Made by a program: the position numbers and the translations under genes. Of a stretch of 64,000 nucleotides of DNA, positions 43,252-51,101 are shown one piece after another. The notes beneath the pieces were generated by a model. The model worked only from the letters and a program-made list of their open reading frames with translations, did no database searches and was not told where the DNA came from. The first letter of the stretch is position 1; each line of letters begins with the position of its first letter. The stretch spans positions 186,001 through 250,000 of the forward strand of contig NZ_CP044232.1 in assembly GCF_008727775.1 (NCBI RefSeq), read 5' to 3'. This stretch comes from Microbacterium lushaniae. Its GTDB lineage: Bacteria > Actinomycetota > Actinomycetes > Actinomycetales > Microbacteriaceae.

Positions 43252-43737
43252 ATGGGCACCGTCACCATCGTGCTGCTGCGGATCGTCATCGCCCTGTCGC
43301 TGATCGGATCGGTCGTCGTCCAAACGGTCATCGTGCCGCTCATGTGGGCGGATCTGGCCGGAGAGCCGCTGTGGGGACGCGTCGCCCTCGTCGTGCTCGC
43401 CGTGCTCGGCGTCGCCACGCTGCAGGTCTTCGCCGTGTGCGTGTGGCAGCTGCTGACCCTCGTGCGGCGGGGGGCGGTGTTCTCGGATGCTGCGTTCCGC
43501 TACGTCGACGTCGTGATCGGCGCCATCGCCGCCGCATCCGCACTCACCTTCATCCTGGCCGTCGTGCTCGCGCCGGGGGAGGTGGCGCCCGGGATCGTGG
43601 GCCTCATCTGCGGTGCGGCGCTGGTGCTGGCCGGGATGGCGCTGCTGGTCGTGGTCATGCGCCGGCTGCTGGCGCAGGCGATCGACCGTGAGAACGAGGC
43701 GCGCGGGCTGCGCTCGGAGCTGGACGAGGTGATCTGA
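43252..43737 (+). CDS. DUF2975 family membrane protein
   Basis: A 161-residue protein with four transmembrane helices at about 4-28, 42-68, 85-108 and 118-140, and a charged C-terminal tail (RLLAQAIDRENEARGLRSEL) pointing to the cytoplasm. The fold and the downstream YozG-like XRE gene define the widespread DUF2975/YozG pair of unknown function. A strong AAGGAGG site lies 5 bases before the ATG. Its stop overlaps the next start (TGATG). Confidence 0.9.
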   Translation: MGTVTIVLLRIVIALSLIGSVVVQTVIVPLMWADLAGEPLWGRVALVVLAVLGVATLQVFAVCVWQLLTLVRRGAVFSDAAFRYVDVVIGAIAAASALTFILAVVLAPGEVAPGIVGLICGAALVLAGMALLVVVMRRLLAQAIDRENEARGLRSELDEVI

Positions 43738-43994
43738 TGCCCATCATCGTCGACATCGACGTGATGCTCGCGCGGCGCAAGATGAGCGTCGGTGCGCTCG
43801 CCGAGCGCGTGGGGATCACCCCCGCCAACCTCGCGGTGCTCAAGAACGGGCGGGCGAAGGCCGTGCGGTTCTCCACCCTCGATGCGCTGTGCCAGGTGCT
43901 GGAGTGCCAGCCGGGCGACCTGCTGCGATGGGAGCCGGCGGGTGCGGACGCCGAGGAGCGACTCTCCGGCGCATCCGTGTCGGACGAGCGCTGA
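43737..43994 (+). CDS. XRE-family helix-turn-helix regulator (YozG-like)
   Basis: An 85-residue DNA-binding protein, essentially one HTH_26-type domain: IDVMLARRKMSVGALAER, VGITPANLAVLKNGRAKAVR and FSTLDALCQVLECQPGDLL are the characteristic segments, and a 20-residue acidic tail follows. It is coupled to the DUF2975 gene by a shared A in TGATG. Likely represses its own operon through the CTATCGAATA repeats upstream. Confidence 0.92.
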   Translation: MPIIVDIDVMLARRKMSVGALAERVGITPANLAVLKNGRAKAVRFSTLDALCQVLECQPGDLLRWEPAGADAEERLSGASVSDER

Positions 43995-44010
43995 CGCGCC
44001 GCCGTCGCCC

Positions 44011-44181
44011 TCAGCTGCGCTGCCCATCCTCCTTGGATGCGTTCCGCGTCCACCAGTGGTGCCGGGGAGCGCGCCGCGTCCGCTTGCGCGGCACGATTCC
44101 GTCGCCGTAGGCGACGCTGATGGCGCTGGTCCAGACGGCGCTGCCGTCACCGTGTGATCCGAAGTCGTGTGCGGCCGCCAT
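44011..44181 (-). CDS. Small hypothetical protein
   Basis: A 56-residue ORF. The ATG at 44181 is preceded by GAGAGGAG at a suitable distance on the minus strand, which is the main reason to accept it. The product is rich in Trp, His, Arg and Ser, with a basic stretch (VPRKRTRRAPRHHWWTRN). No family recognised. It lies in an otherwise empty 375-bp gap between the XRE gene and the YCII gene and converges on the former. A longer start at 44259 would add 26 residues. Uncertain. Confidence 0.45.
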   Translation of the reverse strand: MAAAHDFGSHGDGSAVWTSAISVAYGDGIVPRKRTRRAPRHHWWTRNASKEDGQRS

Positions 44182-44369
44182 GGCTGCTCCTCTCGCCCGT
44201 GCTGAAGGCAAGGATCGGTCCGGGTCGGCGGCTCCGACACGGGCTTGACAACGGGGCACACCCAGCGCTCTGTTCCGACGGATTCCGACTGCGATGTCGA
44301 TTCCGCTCCGCGCCGTTCGACGCGATAGTGGAGGGGCCGGATCGGAGCCCCCGACGACAGGAGGATCTC

Positions 44370-44798
44370 ATGGCCAAGTACATGCTCATCATGCGCAACA
44401 GCGCATCGACGGAGGAGTACCAGAACATGGACTTCGAGGCGATCATCAACGCGATGGGCGCCTACAACGAGTCGATGATCAAGGCCGGCGTCATGGTCGG
44501 CGGCGAAGGACTTACGGATGCTGCGCAGGGCTCGGTCGTGGAGTTCACGGGCGAGGCGCCGGTCGTGACCGACGGCCCCTACGGAGAGACCCACGAGCTC
44601 TTCAACGGCTACTGGGTTGTGGAGACCGCCACGAAGGAGGAGGCCGTCGAGTGGGCGTGCCGTGCCCCGCTCGGACCGGGGAACAAGATCGAGGTGCGCC
44701 GGGTCACCGACGAGTCCGACTTCGCGGATTACTCCGACAACGAGTACATCCAGAAGGAGAAGGAGTGGCGCGCCCAGGAGGCCGCCGCCGCGGAGTGA
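44370..44798 (+). CDS. YCII-related (DGPF domain) protein
   Basis: A 142-residue protein of the YCII/DGPF family: AKYMLIMRNS at the first strand, VMVGGEGLTDAAQGS, and the namesake DGPYGETHELFNGYWVVE (DGPF-type motif) in the centre, followed by EAVEWACRAPLG. The ribosome site AGGAGG lies 6 bases before ATG 44370. It stands 2 bp before an ECF42 sigma factor gene, the classical genomic partner of DGPF proteins. Function is unproven; a role in the same stress or secondary-metabolism response is generally assumed. Confidence 0.92.
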   Translation: MAKYMLIMRNSASTEEYQNMDFEAIINAMGAYNESMIKAGVMVGGEGLTDAAQGSVVEFTGEAPVVTDGPYGETHELFNGYWVVETATKEEAVEWACRAPLGPGNKIEVRRVTDESDFADYSDNEYIQKEKEWRAQEAAAAE

Positions 44799-44800
44799 TC

Positions 44801-46036
44801 ATGGCCGACGACATCCACCGCACGGTCGACGGCGTCTGGCGGATCGAGAGCGCCCGCATCGTCGCGACGCTCGCCCGAGCCACCGGCGACGTGGGCCTTG
44901 CGGAGGATCTCGCCCAGGAAGCGCTCGTCGAGGCCCTCGAGAAGTGGCCACGGACCGGGGTTCCCCGAAACGCCGGCGCGTGGCTCACGATGGTGGCGAA
45001 GCGGCGCGCGATCGACTCGTGGCGGCGCCGTGCCGCGCTGGACGAGCGGCATCGCCTGATCGCACGCACACTCGCGGATACCACCGAGGAGGAGTGGGAG
45101 CCGATCGAGGACGATGTGCTCCGCCTGGTGTTCATCGCGTGCCATCCGGTGCTCTCGCGGGAGTCGCAGATCGCCCTGACGCTGCGGGTGGTCAGCGGAC
45201 TGTCGACGCAGGAGATCGCACGGATGCTGCTGGTTCCGGTGCCGACCGTGCAGGCGCGCATCACCCGGGCCAAGAAGACGCTCGCCGCGGCGCGCGCACC
45301 GTTCGAAACACCGGAGCCGGCGGAATGGGCGGCGCGGCTGGCGGGGGTGCTCGGCGTGATCTATCTCGTCTTCACCGAGGGATACGCCGCGACCGCGGGG
45401 GACCTGTGGATCCGGCGGGATCTCGCCTCCGAAGCGCTGCGACTCGGCCGGGTGCTGGCTGGCCTCGTGCCCCGCGAACCCGAAGTGCTCGGGCTGCTCG
45501 CCCTGATGGAGTTCCAGGCCTCGCGATTCTCCGCGCGCGTGGCGCCGGACGGCTCGCCCGTGCTCCTGGCCGATCAGGACCGGATGAAGTGGGATCGCCC
45601 CCAGATCCTGCGCGGGCGCGTCGCGCTCGCGCGCGCGGACGCGCTCGGACGAGGGCGCGGCCCGTACGCGCTGCAGGCCGCGATCGCGCAGTGCCATGCG
45701 ACTGCCGCGAGCGTCGACGACACCGACTGGGAGCGGATCGTGCTCCTGTACGAAGCCCTCGGGCGACTTGCGCCGAGCCCCGTCGTCGCGCTCAACCGGG
45801 CCGTGGCCGTCTCGATGGCGTGGGGGCCGGATGCCGCACTGGAGATCGTGGACGCCCTCGCCGACGCCGCCGTCCTTCAGGGATCGCACCTGCTCCCGAG
45901 CGTGCGCGGCGAGCTGCTCGCCCGCGTGGGCCGTACCGCGGAGGCGCGTGCCGAGCTGCTCACGGCCGCCGCCCTGGCGACGAACGCGCGGGAGCGCACC
46001 GTGCTCCGGGCCAAGGCGAAGCGCCTGGCGCCCTGA
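44801..46036 (+). CDS. RNA polymerase sigma factor, ECF42 type (long C-terminal domain)
   Basis: A 411-residue sigma factor. Region 2 (about 15-80) contains LAEDLAQEALVEAL and AWLTMVAKRRAIDSWRRR; region 4 (about 115-165) contains LTLRVVSGLSTQEIARMLLV. The remaining 240 residues are an alpha-helical, TPR-like DUF6596 region (GVLGVIYLVFTEGYAAT, LAPSPVVALNRAVAVSMAWG) diagnostic for ECF42. This family works without an anti-sigma factor, its C-terminal domain being needed for activity. Coupled closely to the YCII gene upstream. It converges with the small secreted-protein gene only 7 bp away. Confidence 0.95.
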   Translation: MADDIHRTVDGVWRIESARIVATLARATGDVGLAEDLAQEALVEALEKWPRTGVPRNAGAWLTMVAKRRAIDSWRRRAALDERHRLIARTLADTTEEEWEPIEDDVLRLVFIACHPVLSRESQIALTLRVVSGLSTQEIARMLLVPVPTVQARITRAKKTLAAARAPFETPEPAEWAARLAGVLGVIYLVFTEGYAATAGDLWIRRDLASEALRLGRVLAGLVPREPEVLGLLALMEFQASRFSARVAPDGSPVLLADQDRMKWDRPQILRGRVALARADALGRGRGPYALQAAIAQCHATAASVDDTDWERIVLLYEALGRLAPSPVVALNRAVAVSMAWGPDAALEIVDALADAAVLQGSHLLPSVRGELLARVGRTAEARAELLTAAALATNARERTVLRAKAKRLAP

Positions 46037-46043
46037 CCGGGCG

Positions 46044-46307
46044 TCAGAGCGTGTAGCTGATGCTGAACATCCACTTGCGCGCGGCACCGGCGTACAGGCA
46101 GCCCTCGCCCGCGTAGATCTTGCCGCCCTTGCGCAGGATGTGCGTACGCCACGAGTTCTGCGCGTAGACGCAGTCCGCCTTCTTGTGGATGCCGTCCACC
46201 GCGATGCGGTGGTTGGCGGCGACGGCGGGTGCCGCAGTGACCACCGTCCCACCCGCCATGACGGCGGTGGCGATCGCGGCGGCGGCGAGGCGGGACGTCC
46301 AGCGCAT
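46044..46307 (-). CDS. Small secreted protein of unknown function
   Basis: An 87-residue preprotein. Residues 1-31 are a signal peptide (RLAAAAIATAVMAGG..., cleavage after VAA). The mature part of about 56 residues is basic, with two Cys (ADCVYAQNS, GEGCLYAG) that could form one disulfide, and aromatic strands (RKWMFSISYTL). GAAGGAGA precedes the ATG. The upstream region carries an A/T-rich TATATATAA run (46328-46336), conspicuous at this G+C content and a likely -10 region. No family recognised; it could be an extracellular signal, inhibitor or small toxin-like peptide, but nothing in the sequence decides this. Confidence 0.7.
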   Translation of the reverse strand: MRWTSRLAAAAIATAVMAGGTVVTAAPAVAANHRIAVDGIHKKADCVYAQNSWRTHILRKGGKIYAGEGCLYAGAARKWMFSISYTL

Positions 46308-46466
46308 GAACTCTCCTTCAGCGGGTGTTATATATACGAAGCGTGGCATGAATCGCTTCCGCCTCTCAAGCATTGTTCTTCTGACCCTTGGCCTCTGGTC
46401 CCCGGCCGCCGATCGTCCTAGAGTGCGCGAACAGCCCGATCCCGACCCGTCATCCAGGGAGCCATC

Positions 46467-46757
46467 GTGTCGTTCCAGGCATACCTTGACAGCATCGAGA
46501 CGAAGACCGGCCTCACGCCGCGTCAGTTCGTCGAGCAGGCCCATGAGCGCGGGTTCGGTCCGCAGACGAAGGCCGGCCCCATCCTGGAGTGGCTGAAGAA
46601 CGACTACGACCTGGGGCGCGGGCACGGCATGGCCCTCGTGCACGTCATCACGAAGGGCGACCGCATCGATTCGAAGCATGTCGGCTCGGGCAGCGCCCAC
46701 AGTGACGACAGCGACCGCCTCTGGCTCGACGGGCAGGCCACCCGCCCGTCCGCCTGA
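46467..46757 (+). CDS. DUF4287 domain-containing protein
   Basis: A 96-residue protein, nearly all DUF4287: FQAYLDSIETKTGLTPRQFV, TKAGPILEWLKNDYDLGRGH and GMALVHVITKG are the conserved blocks. It is a soluble alpha-helical protein found widely in Actinobacteria, with no established activity; the KxG...LGRGH block occurs in proteins linked to DNA or nucleotide handling only by annotation. GTG start at 46467. It is a single gene between the divergent secreted-protein gene and the S9 peptidase. Confidence 0.85.
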   Translation: MSFQAYLDSIETKTGLTPRQFVEQAHERGFGPQTKAGPILEWLKNDYDLGRGHGMALVHVITKGDRIDSKHVGSGSAHSDDSDRLWLDGQATRPSA

Positions 46758-46787
46758 CGCGCCGCCGCCCGACCGCTGCGGGCGGGA

Positions 46788-46793
46788 TAGCGT
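46788..46793 (+). promoter_or_regulatory. -10 hexamer for a leaderless S9 peptidase transcript
   Basis: TAGCGT, 7 bp (GAAAGGC), ATG 46801. Confidence 0.4.
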
Positions 46794-46800
46794 GAAAGGC

Positions 46801-48897
46801 ATGCCCTCGACTGCGTTCTCCTCGCTCGACGAGTACATCGCCCTCCCGCGCATCGAAGCGCTCGCGCTGTCGCCCGACGGTCGTCGCGTCGTCCTCACGG
46901 TCGCAACGCTCACGAAAGACCGCACGTCGTACGAGCGGTCGCTGTGGGAGGTTCCGGCCAAGGGTGCCGGCGCCCCGCGGCGCCTGACCCGTTCGGCCAA
47001 GGGCGAATCCGGCGCGGTGTTCACCGCAGACGGCGATGTGCTGTTCGTCAGTGCTCGACCGGACGCCGACGCCGAGGACGACGACGAGTCGGGTCAGCTG
47101 TGGCTGCTCCCCACCGGTGGCGGCGAGGCGCGGCCGGTCACGCGCCTGGCGGGCGGCGTGGGCGGGATCGCGGCGGTGGCCGAGGCATCCCCTCGCCTGG
47201 TCCTCTCGGCCGACCTGATGCCTTCGGCCCAGACGCTCGAAGACGACGCGCGGCTGCGGGCCGACCGCAAGAAGCGGAAGGTCTCCGCGATCCTGCACGA
47301 CACCTACCCGGTGCGAGTCTGGGACCACGACCTCGGCCCGGCCCAGCCGCACCTGCTCGCGCTCGACCTCGGTGCCCTGGCCGACACCATCGCCGCGGTG
47401 GCCGAAGAAGGTGCCTCGGAGGCGGACGACGAGGCGCAGGCGGATGCGACGACGCCGTACCCGTCCACGCTGCCGCGGCCGCGCGACCTGACGCCGAACC
47501 CCGGTCGCACGGCCGACATCGCCGGCGCCGCCCTCACCCCCGACGGCGCGACGCTCGTGGCATCCCTGCAGATTCCCGAGGGGCGGGACTCCCGCCACAT
47601 CCTCGCGGCGATCGACACGGCCACCGGTGCCCGCACGACCCTCTTCGACGAGCGCAGCACCTCCTTCGAGATGCCCGCCATCAGCCACGACGGCACGACG
47701 CTCGCCTTCGTGCGCTCGGGCTTCGGTTCACCCGAGGGGCCGGCAGACCAGGAGCTGTGGGTGTCGGACATCGACGGCGCGAACCCGCGACGACTGGCAG
47801 CGGGGTGGGATCGGTGGCCGAGCGCCCTCACCTTCGACGCCGACGACTCCGCCCTCATCGTGACCGCCGACCAGGACGGGCGCGGACCGATCTTCCGCGT
47901 CCCCCTCGAGGGTGACCCGGTCGTGCAGCTCACTTCCGACGAGTTCACGTACACGCACGTGCACGTCGACCGCGCCACCGGCGATCTGGTCGCGCTGCGC
48001 TCGTCGTGGATGGCGCCGCCGCATGCCGTCCGCGTCGGCCGTGACGGGGCCGTGACGGCGCTGACCTCACCGGTGGCCCTCCCCGACGCCGCCGGGACCA
48101 TGACCGAGATCGAGGCGACGGCCGAGGACGGCGCCCGGGTGCGCGGATGGCTGCTCCTGCCGGAGGGCGCCTCGGCGGAGCATCCCGCCCCGCTCCTGCT
48201 GTGGATCCACGGCGGACCGCTCAACAGCTGGAACGCCTGGAGCTGGCGGTGGAACCCGCAGCTGGCCCTCGCGCGCGGCTACGCGGTGCTGCTGCCCGAC
48301 CCCGCCCTCTCCACCGGGTACGGGCTGGACTTCATCGCGCGGGGGTGGAACAGCTGGGGCGGCAAGCCCTACACCGACCTCCTGTCGATCACCGACGCCG
48401 TCGTCGCCCGCGACGACATCGACCAGACCCGCACGGCGGCGATGGGCGGATCGTTCGGCGGCTACATGGCCAACTGGGTCGCCGGGCACACCGACCGGTT
48501 CCGCGCGATCGTCACGCACGCGAGCCTGTGGGCGCTCGACCAGTTCGCCGGCACGACCGACTCGTCGGCGTACTGGCAGCGGATCTTCACGCCAGAGGCG
48601 ATGGTGGAGAACTCCCCGCACCGGTTCGTCCGCGACATCCGCACGCCCGTGTTGGTGATCCACGGCGACCGCGACTACCGCGTGCCGATCGGGGAGAGCC
48701 TGCGGCTGTGGTCGGAGCTGAACGAGCACTTCGGAGCCGATGACGGGTCGCTCGTGCACCGGTTCCTGTACTTCCCCGACGAGAACCACTGGGTGCTCAA
48801 GCCCCAGCACGCCGTGGTCTGGTACGAGACGGTGTTCGCCTTCCTCGCTCAGCACGTGCTCGGAGAGTCCGTGGAGGTGCCGGATGTCCTCGGCTGA
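46801..48897 (+). CDS. S9 family peptidase (prolyl oligopeptidase / acylaminoacyl peptidase-like)
   Basis: A 698-residue cytoplasmic serine peptidase. Residues about 10-420 form a beta-propeller (WD40-like PD40 repeats such as RRLTRSAKGESGAVF, ALTFDADDSALIV). The C-terminal alpha/beta-hydrolase domain has the oxyanion HGGPLNSWNAW, nucleophile GGSFGGYMANWV (near residue 556), Asp in HGDRDYRVPIGE and His in ENHWVLKP. It cleaves short peptides; a signal peptide is absent. Overlaps the next gene by 14 bp. The long in-frame extension to 46678 runs through the DUF4287 gene and is not real. Confidence 0.94.
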   Translation: MPSTAFSSLDEYIALPRIEALALSPDGRRVVLTVATLTKDRTSYERSLWEVPAKGAGAPRRLTRSAKGESGAVFTADGDVLFVSARPDADAEDDDESGQLWLLPTGGGEARPVTRLAGGVGGIAAVAEASPRLVLSADLMPSAQTLEDDARLRADRKKRKVSAILHDTYPVRVWDHDLGPAQPHLLALDLGALADTIAAVAEEGASEADDEAQADATTPYPSTLPRPRDLTPNPGRTADIAGAALTPDGATLVASLQIPEGRDSRHILAAIDTATGARTTLFDERSTSFEMPAISHDGTTLAFVRSGFGSPEGPADQELWVSDIDGANPRRLAAGWDRWPSALTFDADDSALIVTADQDGRGPIFRVPLEGDPVVQLTSDEFTYTHVHVDRATGDLVALRSSWMAPPHAVRVGRDGAVTALTSPVALPDAAGTMTEIEATAEDGARVRGWLLLPEGASAEHPAPLLLWIHGGPLNSWNAWSWRWNPQLALARGYAVLLPDPALSTGYGLDFIARGWNSWGGKPYTDLLSITDAVVARDDIDQTRTAAMGGSFGGYMANWVAGHTDRFRAIVTHASLWALDQFAGTTDSSAYWQRIFTPEAMVENSPHRFVRDIRTPVLVIHGDRDYRVPIGESLRLWSELNEHFGADDGSLVHRFLYFPDENHWVLKPQHAVVWYETVFAFLAQHVLGESVEVPDVLG

Positions 48898-49729
48898 CCC
48901 GCGCCTGCTGGACACTCCGCCGCGCGAAGGCCTCGACATCCGCCTGGTCGCCGTCGACATGGACGGCACGCTGCTCGATGGCGAGGGCCGGCTGCCGCCG
49001 GGATTCGACGCGGTGCTCGAGCACATGCTCGCCCGCGGGATCGTCTTCACGCCGGCCAGCGGCCGGCAGTACGCCACGCTCCGCCGCGAATTCGGCGCAT
49101 CCGCCGACGACATGGCGTTCATCGCCGAGAACGGCACCATCGTGATGCGCGGCGGCGTCGAGCTGTCGAGCGACGTCATCGACTCCGCGTTCGTGCAGCG
49201 CGTGCTGGCGCGGTTGCGCGAGGTCGCGACGCGGCACGACATCGGCGTGGTCGTCTGCGGCAAGCGGTCGGCCTACATCGAGCGGCGCGACCGGGCGTTC
49301 GTGGCCGAGGCCGAGCGGTACTACGCCGAGCTCGTCCAGGTCGACGACCTCACCAGGGTTTACGACGACGTGCTGAAGGTCGCGGTGTACGCCTTCGACA
49401 GCGCGGAGGACTCCGTCTACCCCGAGCTCGGCGACATCGCCTCCAGTCACCAGGTCGTCGTCTCGGGCCGGCACTGGGTCGATGTGATGAACAGTGACGT
49501 CAACAAGGGCACCGCGCTGCGCCGTCTGCAGGAGACGCTCGGGATCACGCGGGAGCAGACCGTCGCGTTCGGCGACTACCTCAACGATCTCGAGCTGCTG
49601 GATGCGGCGGCCTGGTCATACGCGATGGCCAACGCGCACGACGACGTCGCCGCCCGAGCCCGCTTCCGCGCGCCCTCGAACACCGAGTACGGCGTGGTCA
49701 CCGTCCTGAGGGAGCTGCTCGGCGGCTGA
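48884..49729 (+). CDS. Cof-type HAD-superfamily hydrolase
   Basis: A 281-residue sugar-phosphate or flavin/PLP phosphatase of HAD class IIB. Motif I VDMDGTLLDGEG (nucleophile Asp near residue 26), motif II TPASGRQY, motif III Lys in DVNKGTALRRL, motif IV GDYLNDLELL. A cap domain lies between motifs II and III. The ATG at 48884 is within the end of the S9 gene and has GGAGG 6-7 bases upstream, so the two are probably co-translated. Physiological substrate not predictable. Confidence 0.94.
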   Translation: MSSADPRLLDTPPREGLDIRLVAVDMDGTLLDGEGRLPPGFDAVLEHMLARGIVFTPASGRQYATLRREFGASADDMAFIAENGTIVMRGGVELSSDVIDSAFVQRVLARLREVATRHDIGVVVCGKRSAYIERRDRAFVAEAERYYAELVQVDDLTRVYDDVLKVAVYAFDSAEDSVYPELGDIASSHQVVVSGRHWVDVMNSDVNKGTALRRLQETLGITREQTVAFGDYLNDLELLDAAAWSYAMANAHDDVAARARFRAPSNTEYGVVTVLRELLGG

Positions 49730-49774
49730 CACGGAGCTGTCCGCGCAGCCCTGCCCCCGCGCGGTGCCTCGCGC

Positions 49775-49780
49775 TACCCT
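49775..49780 (+). promoter_or_regulatory. -10 hexamer for a leaderless DUF2255 transcript
   Basis: TACCCT, 5 bp (CGGGC), ATG 49786. Confidence 0.35.
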
Positions 49781-49785
49781 CGGGC

Positions 49786-50196
49786 ATGGCCTTCGACGAT
49801 GTGGTTCGTGTCCTCGACGAGACCCGCGTGGTCGCCGTCATCACCCGCCGTGCCGACGGCACCCGTGTCGCCACCCCCATCTGGGCGGTGGTGGTAGACG
49901 GTGTGCCCTACCTCCGGTCGGCCTACGGGCCGTCGTCGTGGTGGTACCGGCACGTGCTCGCCGGGCGCGAGGTGGAGTTCGCGCTGGGAGACGGCAGGAT
50001 CGCCGAGCGTGACCGGCAGGCCGCGCTCGACCTGCCGGCCGAGCCCGTGGCGGTCGAGTCCGTGGCCGCGGACGACCCGGTGCAGCGCGACATCGACCGC
50101 GCGCTCGAGGCGAAGTACGCGGCCGAGCCCGAGTCGGTCGCCGCGATGAAGAGCCCCGAAGCCGTGGGCTGCACCCTGCGGGTCGTCGCCCCCTGA
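49786..50196 (+). CDS. DUF2255 / pyridoxamine-oxidase-like split-barrel protein
   Basis: A 136-residue protein with a flavin-reductase/PNPOx-like split barrel: VVRVLDETRVVAVITRRADG, TRVATPIWAVVVDGVPYLRS and the WWYRHVLAGREVEFALGDG segment are the DUF2255 blocks. This family resembles deazaflavin- or FMN-binding split barrels, so a small oxidoreductase role is plausible but unproven. It is a single gene, followed by the 900-bp repeat-filled gap. Confidence 0.85.
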   Translation: MAFDDVVRVLDETRVVAVITRRADGTRVATPIWAVVVDGVPYLRSAYGPSSWWYRHVLAGREVEFALGDGRIAERDRQAALDLPAEPVAVESVAADDPVQRDIDRALEAKYAAEPESVAAMKSPEAVGCTLRVVAP

Positions 50197-50464
50197 CGAG
50201 GCGGTCCGACGCCTGCGGGCGCCGACAGTGCGCGCTCCTCAGGTAGCTCTCTGCCTTCCTGTCCTGCCCTCTCCTGTCCCGTCTCCCGGGCGTCCGACCC
50301 TCCGTCCTGACCGTCTCCGTCTGCCCGCCGCCGGCCTGCCGGTCCCGTCTGCGCGCCACCGTCCGCGGGTGCGCGTCCTGCCGGTCCCCGTCGTGCGGTC
50401 CCCGTCGTGCCGGTGCCCGTCCGGCCCCTCCGTCTGACCGTCCCGGCCCACCGTCCCCTTCACG

Positions 50465-50546
50465 CCCGAACTCCTCAAATGCGGGGCCGCCCGCGCGGTT
50501 TTGGCCGGTTCCGGCCCGATCTGCGCGCCGTTTGGAGGAGTTCGGG
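50465..50546. repeat. Palindromic element, family E, unit 1 (82 bp)
   Basis: Outer arms CCCGAACTCCTCAAA (50465-50479) and TTTGGAGGAGTTCGGG (50531-50546), pairing with one bulge. Core GGCCGCC-GCGCGGTT-TTCCGGCCCGATC is shared with units 2 and 3. Confidence 0.8.
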
Positions 50547-50688
50547 ATGGTGACGAGGCGTGAGGTAGCCGGGCGGGCGCCGTCGGAGGGATGTCCTCGA
50601 GCCGCTCGAGGGTCCGGACGAGGTCCCGACTCCGCCCGTCTTCCTGCCCCTCCGTCTGGACTTCCCCGTCCCGCCCTTCCCCGCCCTG

Positions 50689-50770
50689 CCCAAACTCCTC
50701 AAACTCCAGGCCGCCGGGGCGGTTCTGCGCGGGTTTCGGCCCGATCCGCCCCGAGTTTGAGGAGTTCGGG
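50689..50770. repeat. Palindromic element, family E, unit 2 (82 bp)
   Basis: Outer arms CCCAAACTCCTCAAACTC and GAGTTTGAGGAGTTCGGG (50753-50770), 17 of 18 paired. Core GGCCGCCGGGGCGGTT then TTTCGGCCCGATC. Confidence 0.8.
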
Positions 50771-50928
50771 ATGGTGAAGAGGGTGAGGTCGCCGGTGGGG
50801 CGCCGGCGGCTGGGCGGGGAGCCCCCCGACGGTGCGGGCGAGTTGCCCTTCCGTCTCCCGCTCCTTCCCGTCCCCGTCTCGCCTTCCCCCCTCCCGCCCG
50901 CCCCTCCGTCTCGCCTTACCCCGTCCTG

Positions 50929-50997
50929 CCCGAACTCCTCTAACACGAGGCCGCCCGCGCCGTTCTGCCGATTTCCGGCCCGATCTGAGGAGTTCGG
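50929..50997. repeat. Palindromic element, family E, unit 3 (69 bp, 13 bp shorter)
   Basis: Outer arms CCCGAACTCCTC (50929-50940) and GAGGAGTTCGGG (50986-50997 region) are perfect. The core GGCCGCCCGCGCCGTT and TTTCCGGCCCGATC is kept while the inner right spacer found in units 1 and 2 is missing. Confidence 0.75.
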
Positions 50998-51101
50998 GGC
51001 GGCGACGGGGAGTGCGGTCCCGGGGCGGGCGCCGGCGCCCGGGGATCGTCCGACATCGAGGCCACCGGGGCGGCGGCGTCGCGCTGCTGCATCGAGCGCC
51101 G

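Larger units (their letters stand above)
50425..51044. repeat. Three degenerate tandem units of about 220-250 bp
   Basis: Each unit has, in order, a box CCCCTCCGTCT (50425, 50647, 50901), 28-42 bp of pyrimidine-rich DNA, a family E palindrome (50465, 50689, 50929) and a G-rich tail that aligns between units (TGGTGACGAGG / TGGTGAAGAGG / CGGCGACGGGG, then a GGGC-GCCG run). The first unit is preceded by further CT-rich sequence from 50228. Confidence 0.75.
50197..51101. other. Gene-free 905-bp region with CT-rich blocks and tandem palindromic units
   Basis: No credible gene on either strand. Pyrimidine-rich tracts (CCTGCCCTCTCC, CCCCTCCGTCT) alternate with G-rich tracts and with three long palindromes. 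Open frames across it are low-complexity Pro/Arg/Ser strings without start sites. The conserved part runs from about 50425 to 51044. Confidence 0.75.

Noticed and set aside
44801..46036. Frameshifted pair of ORFs in the sigma factor region
   Set aside because: A second long frame overlaps on the same strand, but region 2, region 4 and DUF6596 motifs are all in one continuous frame.
50425..51044. CRISPR array
   Set aside because: Only three units, each over 200 bp, with alignable rather than unique sequence between palindromes, and no cas genes.
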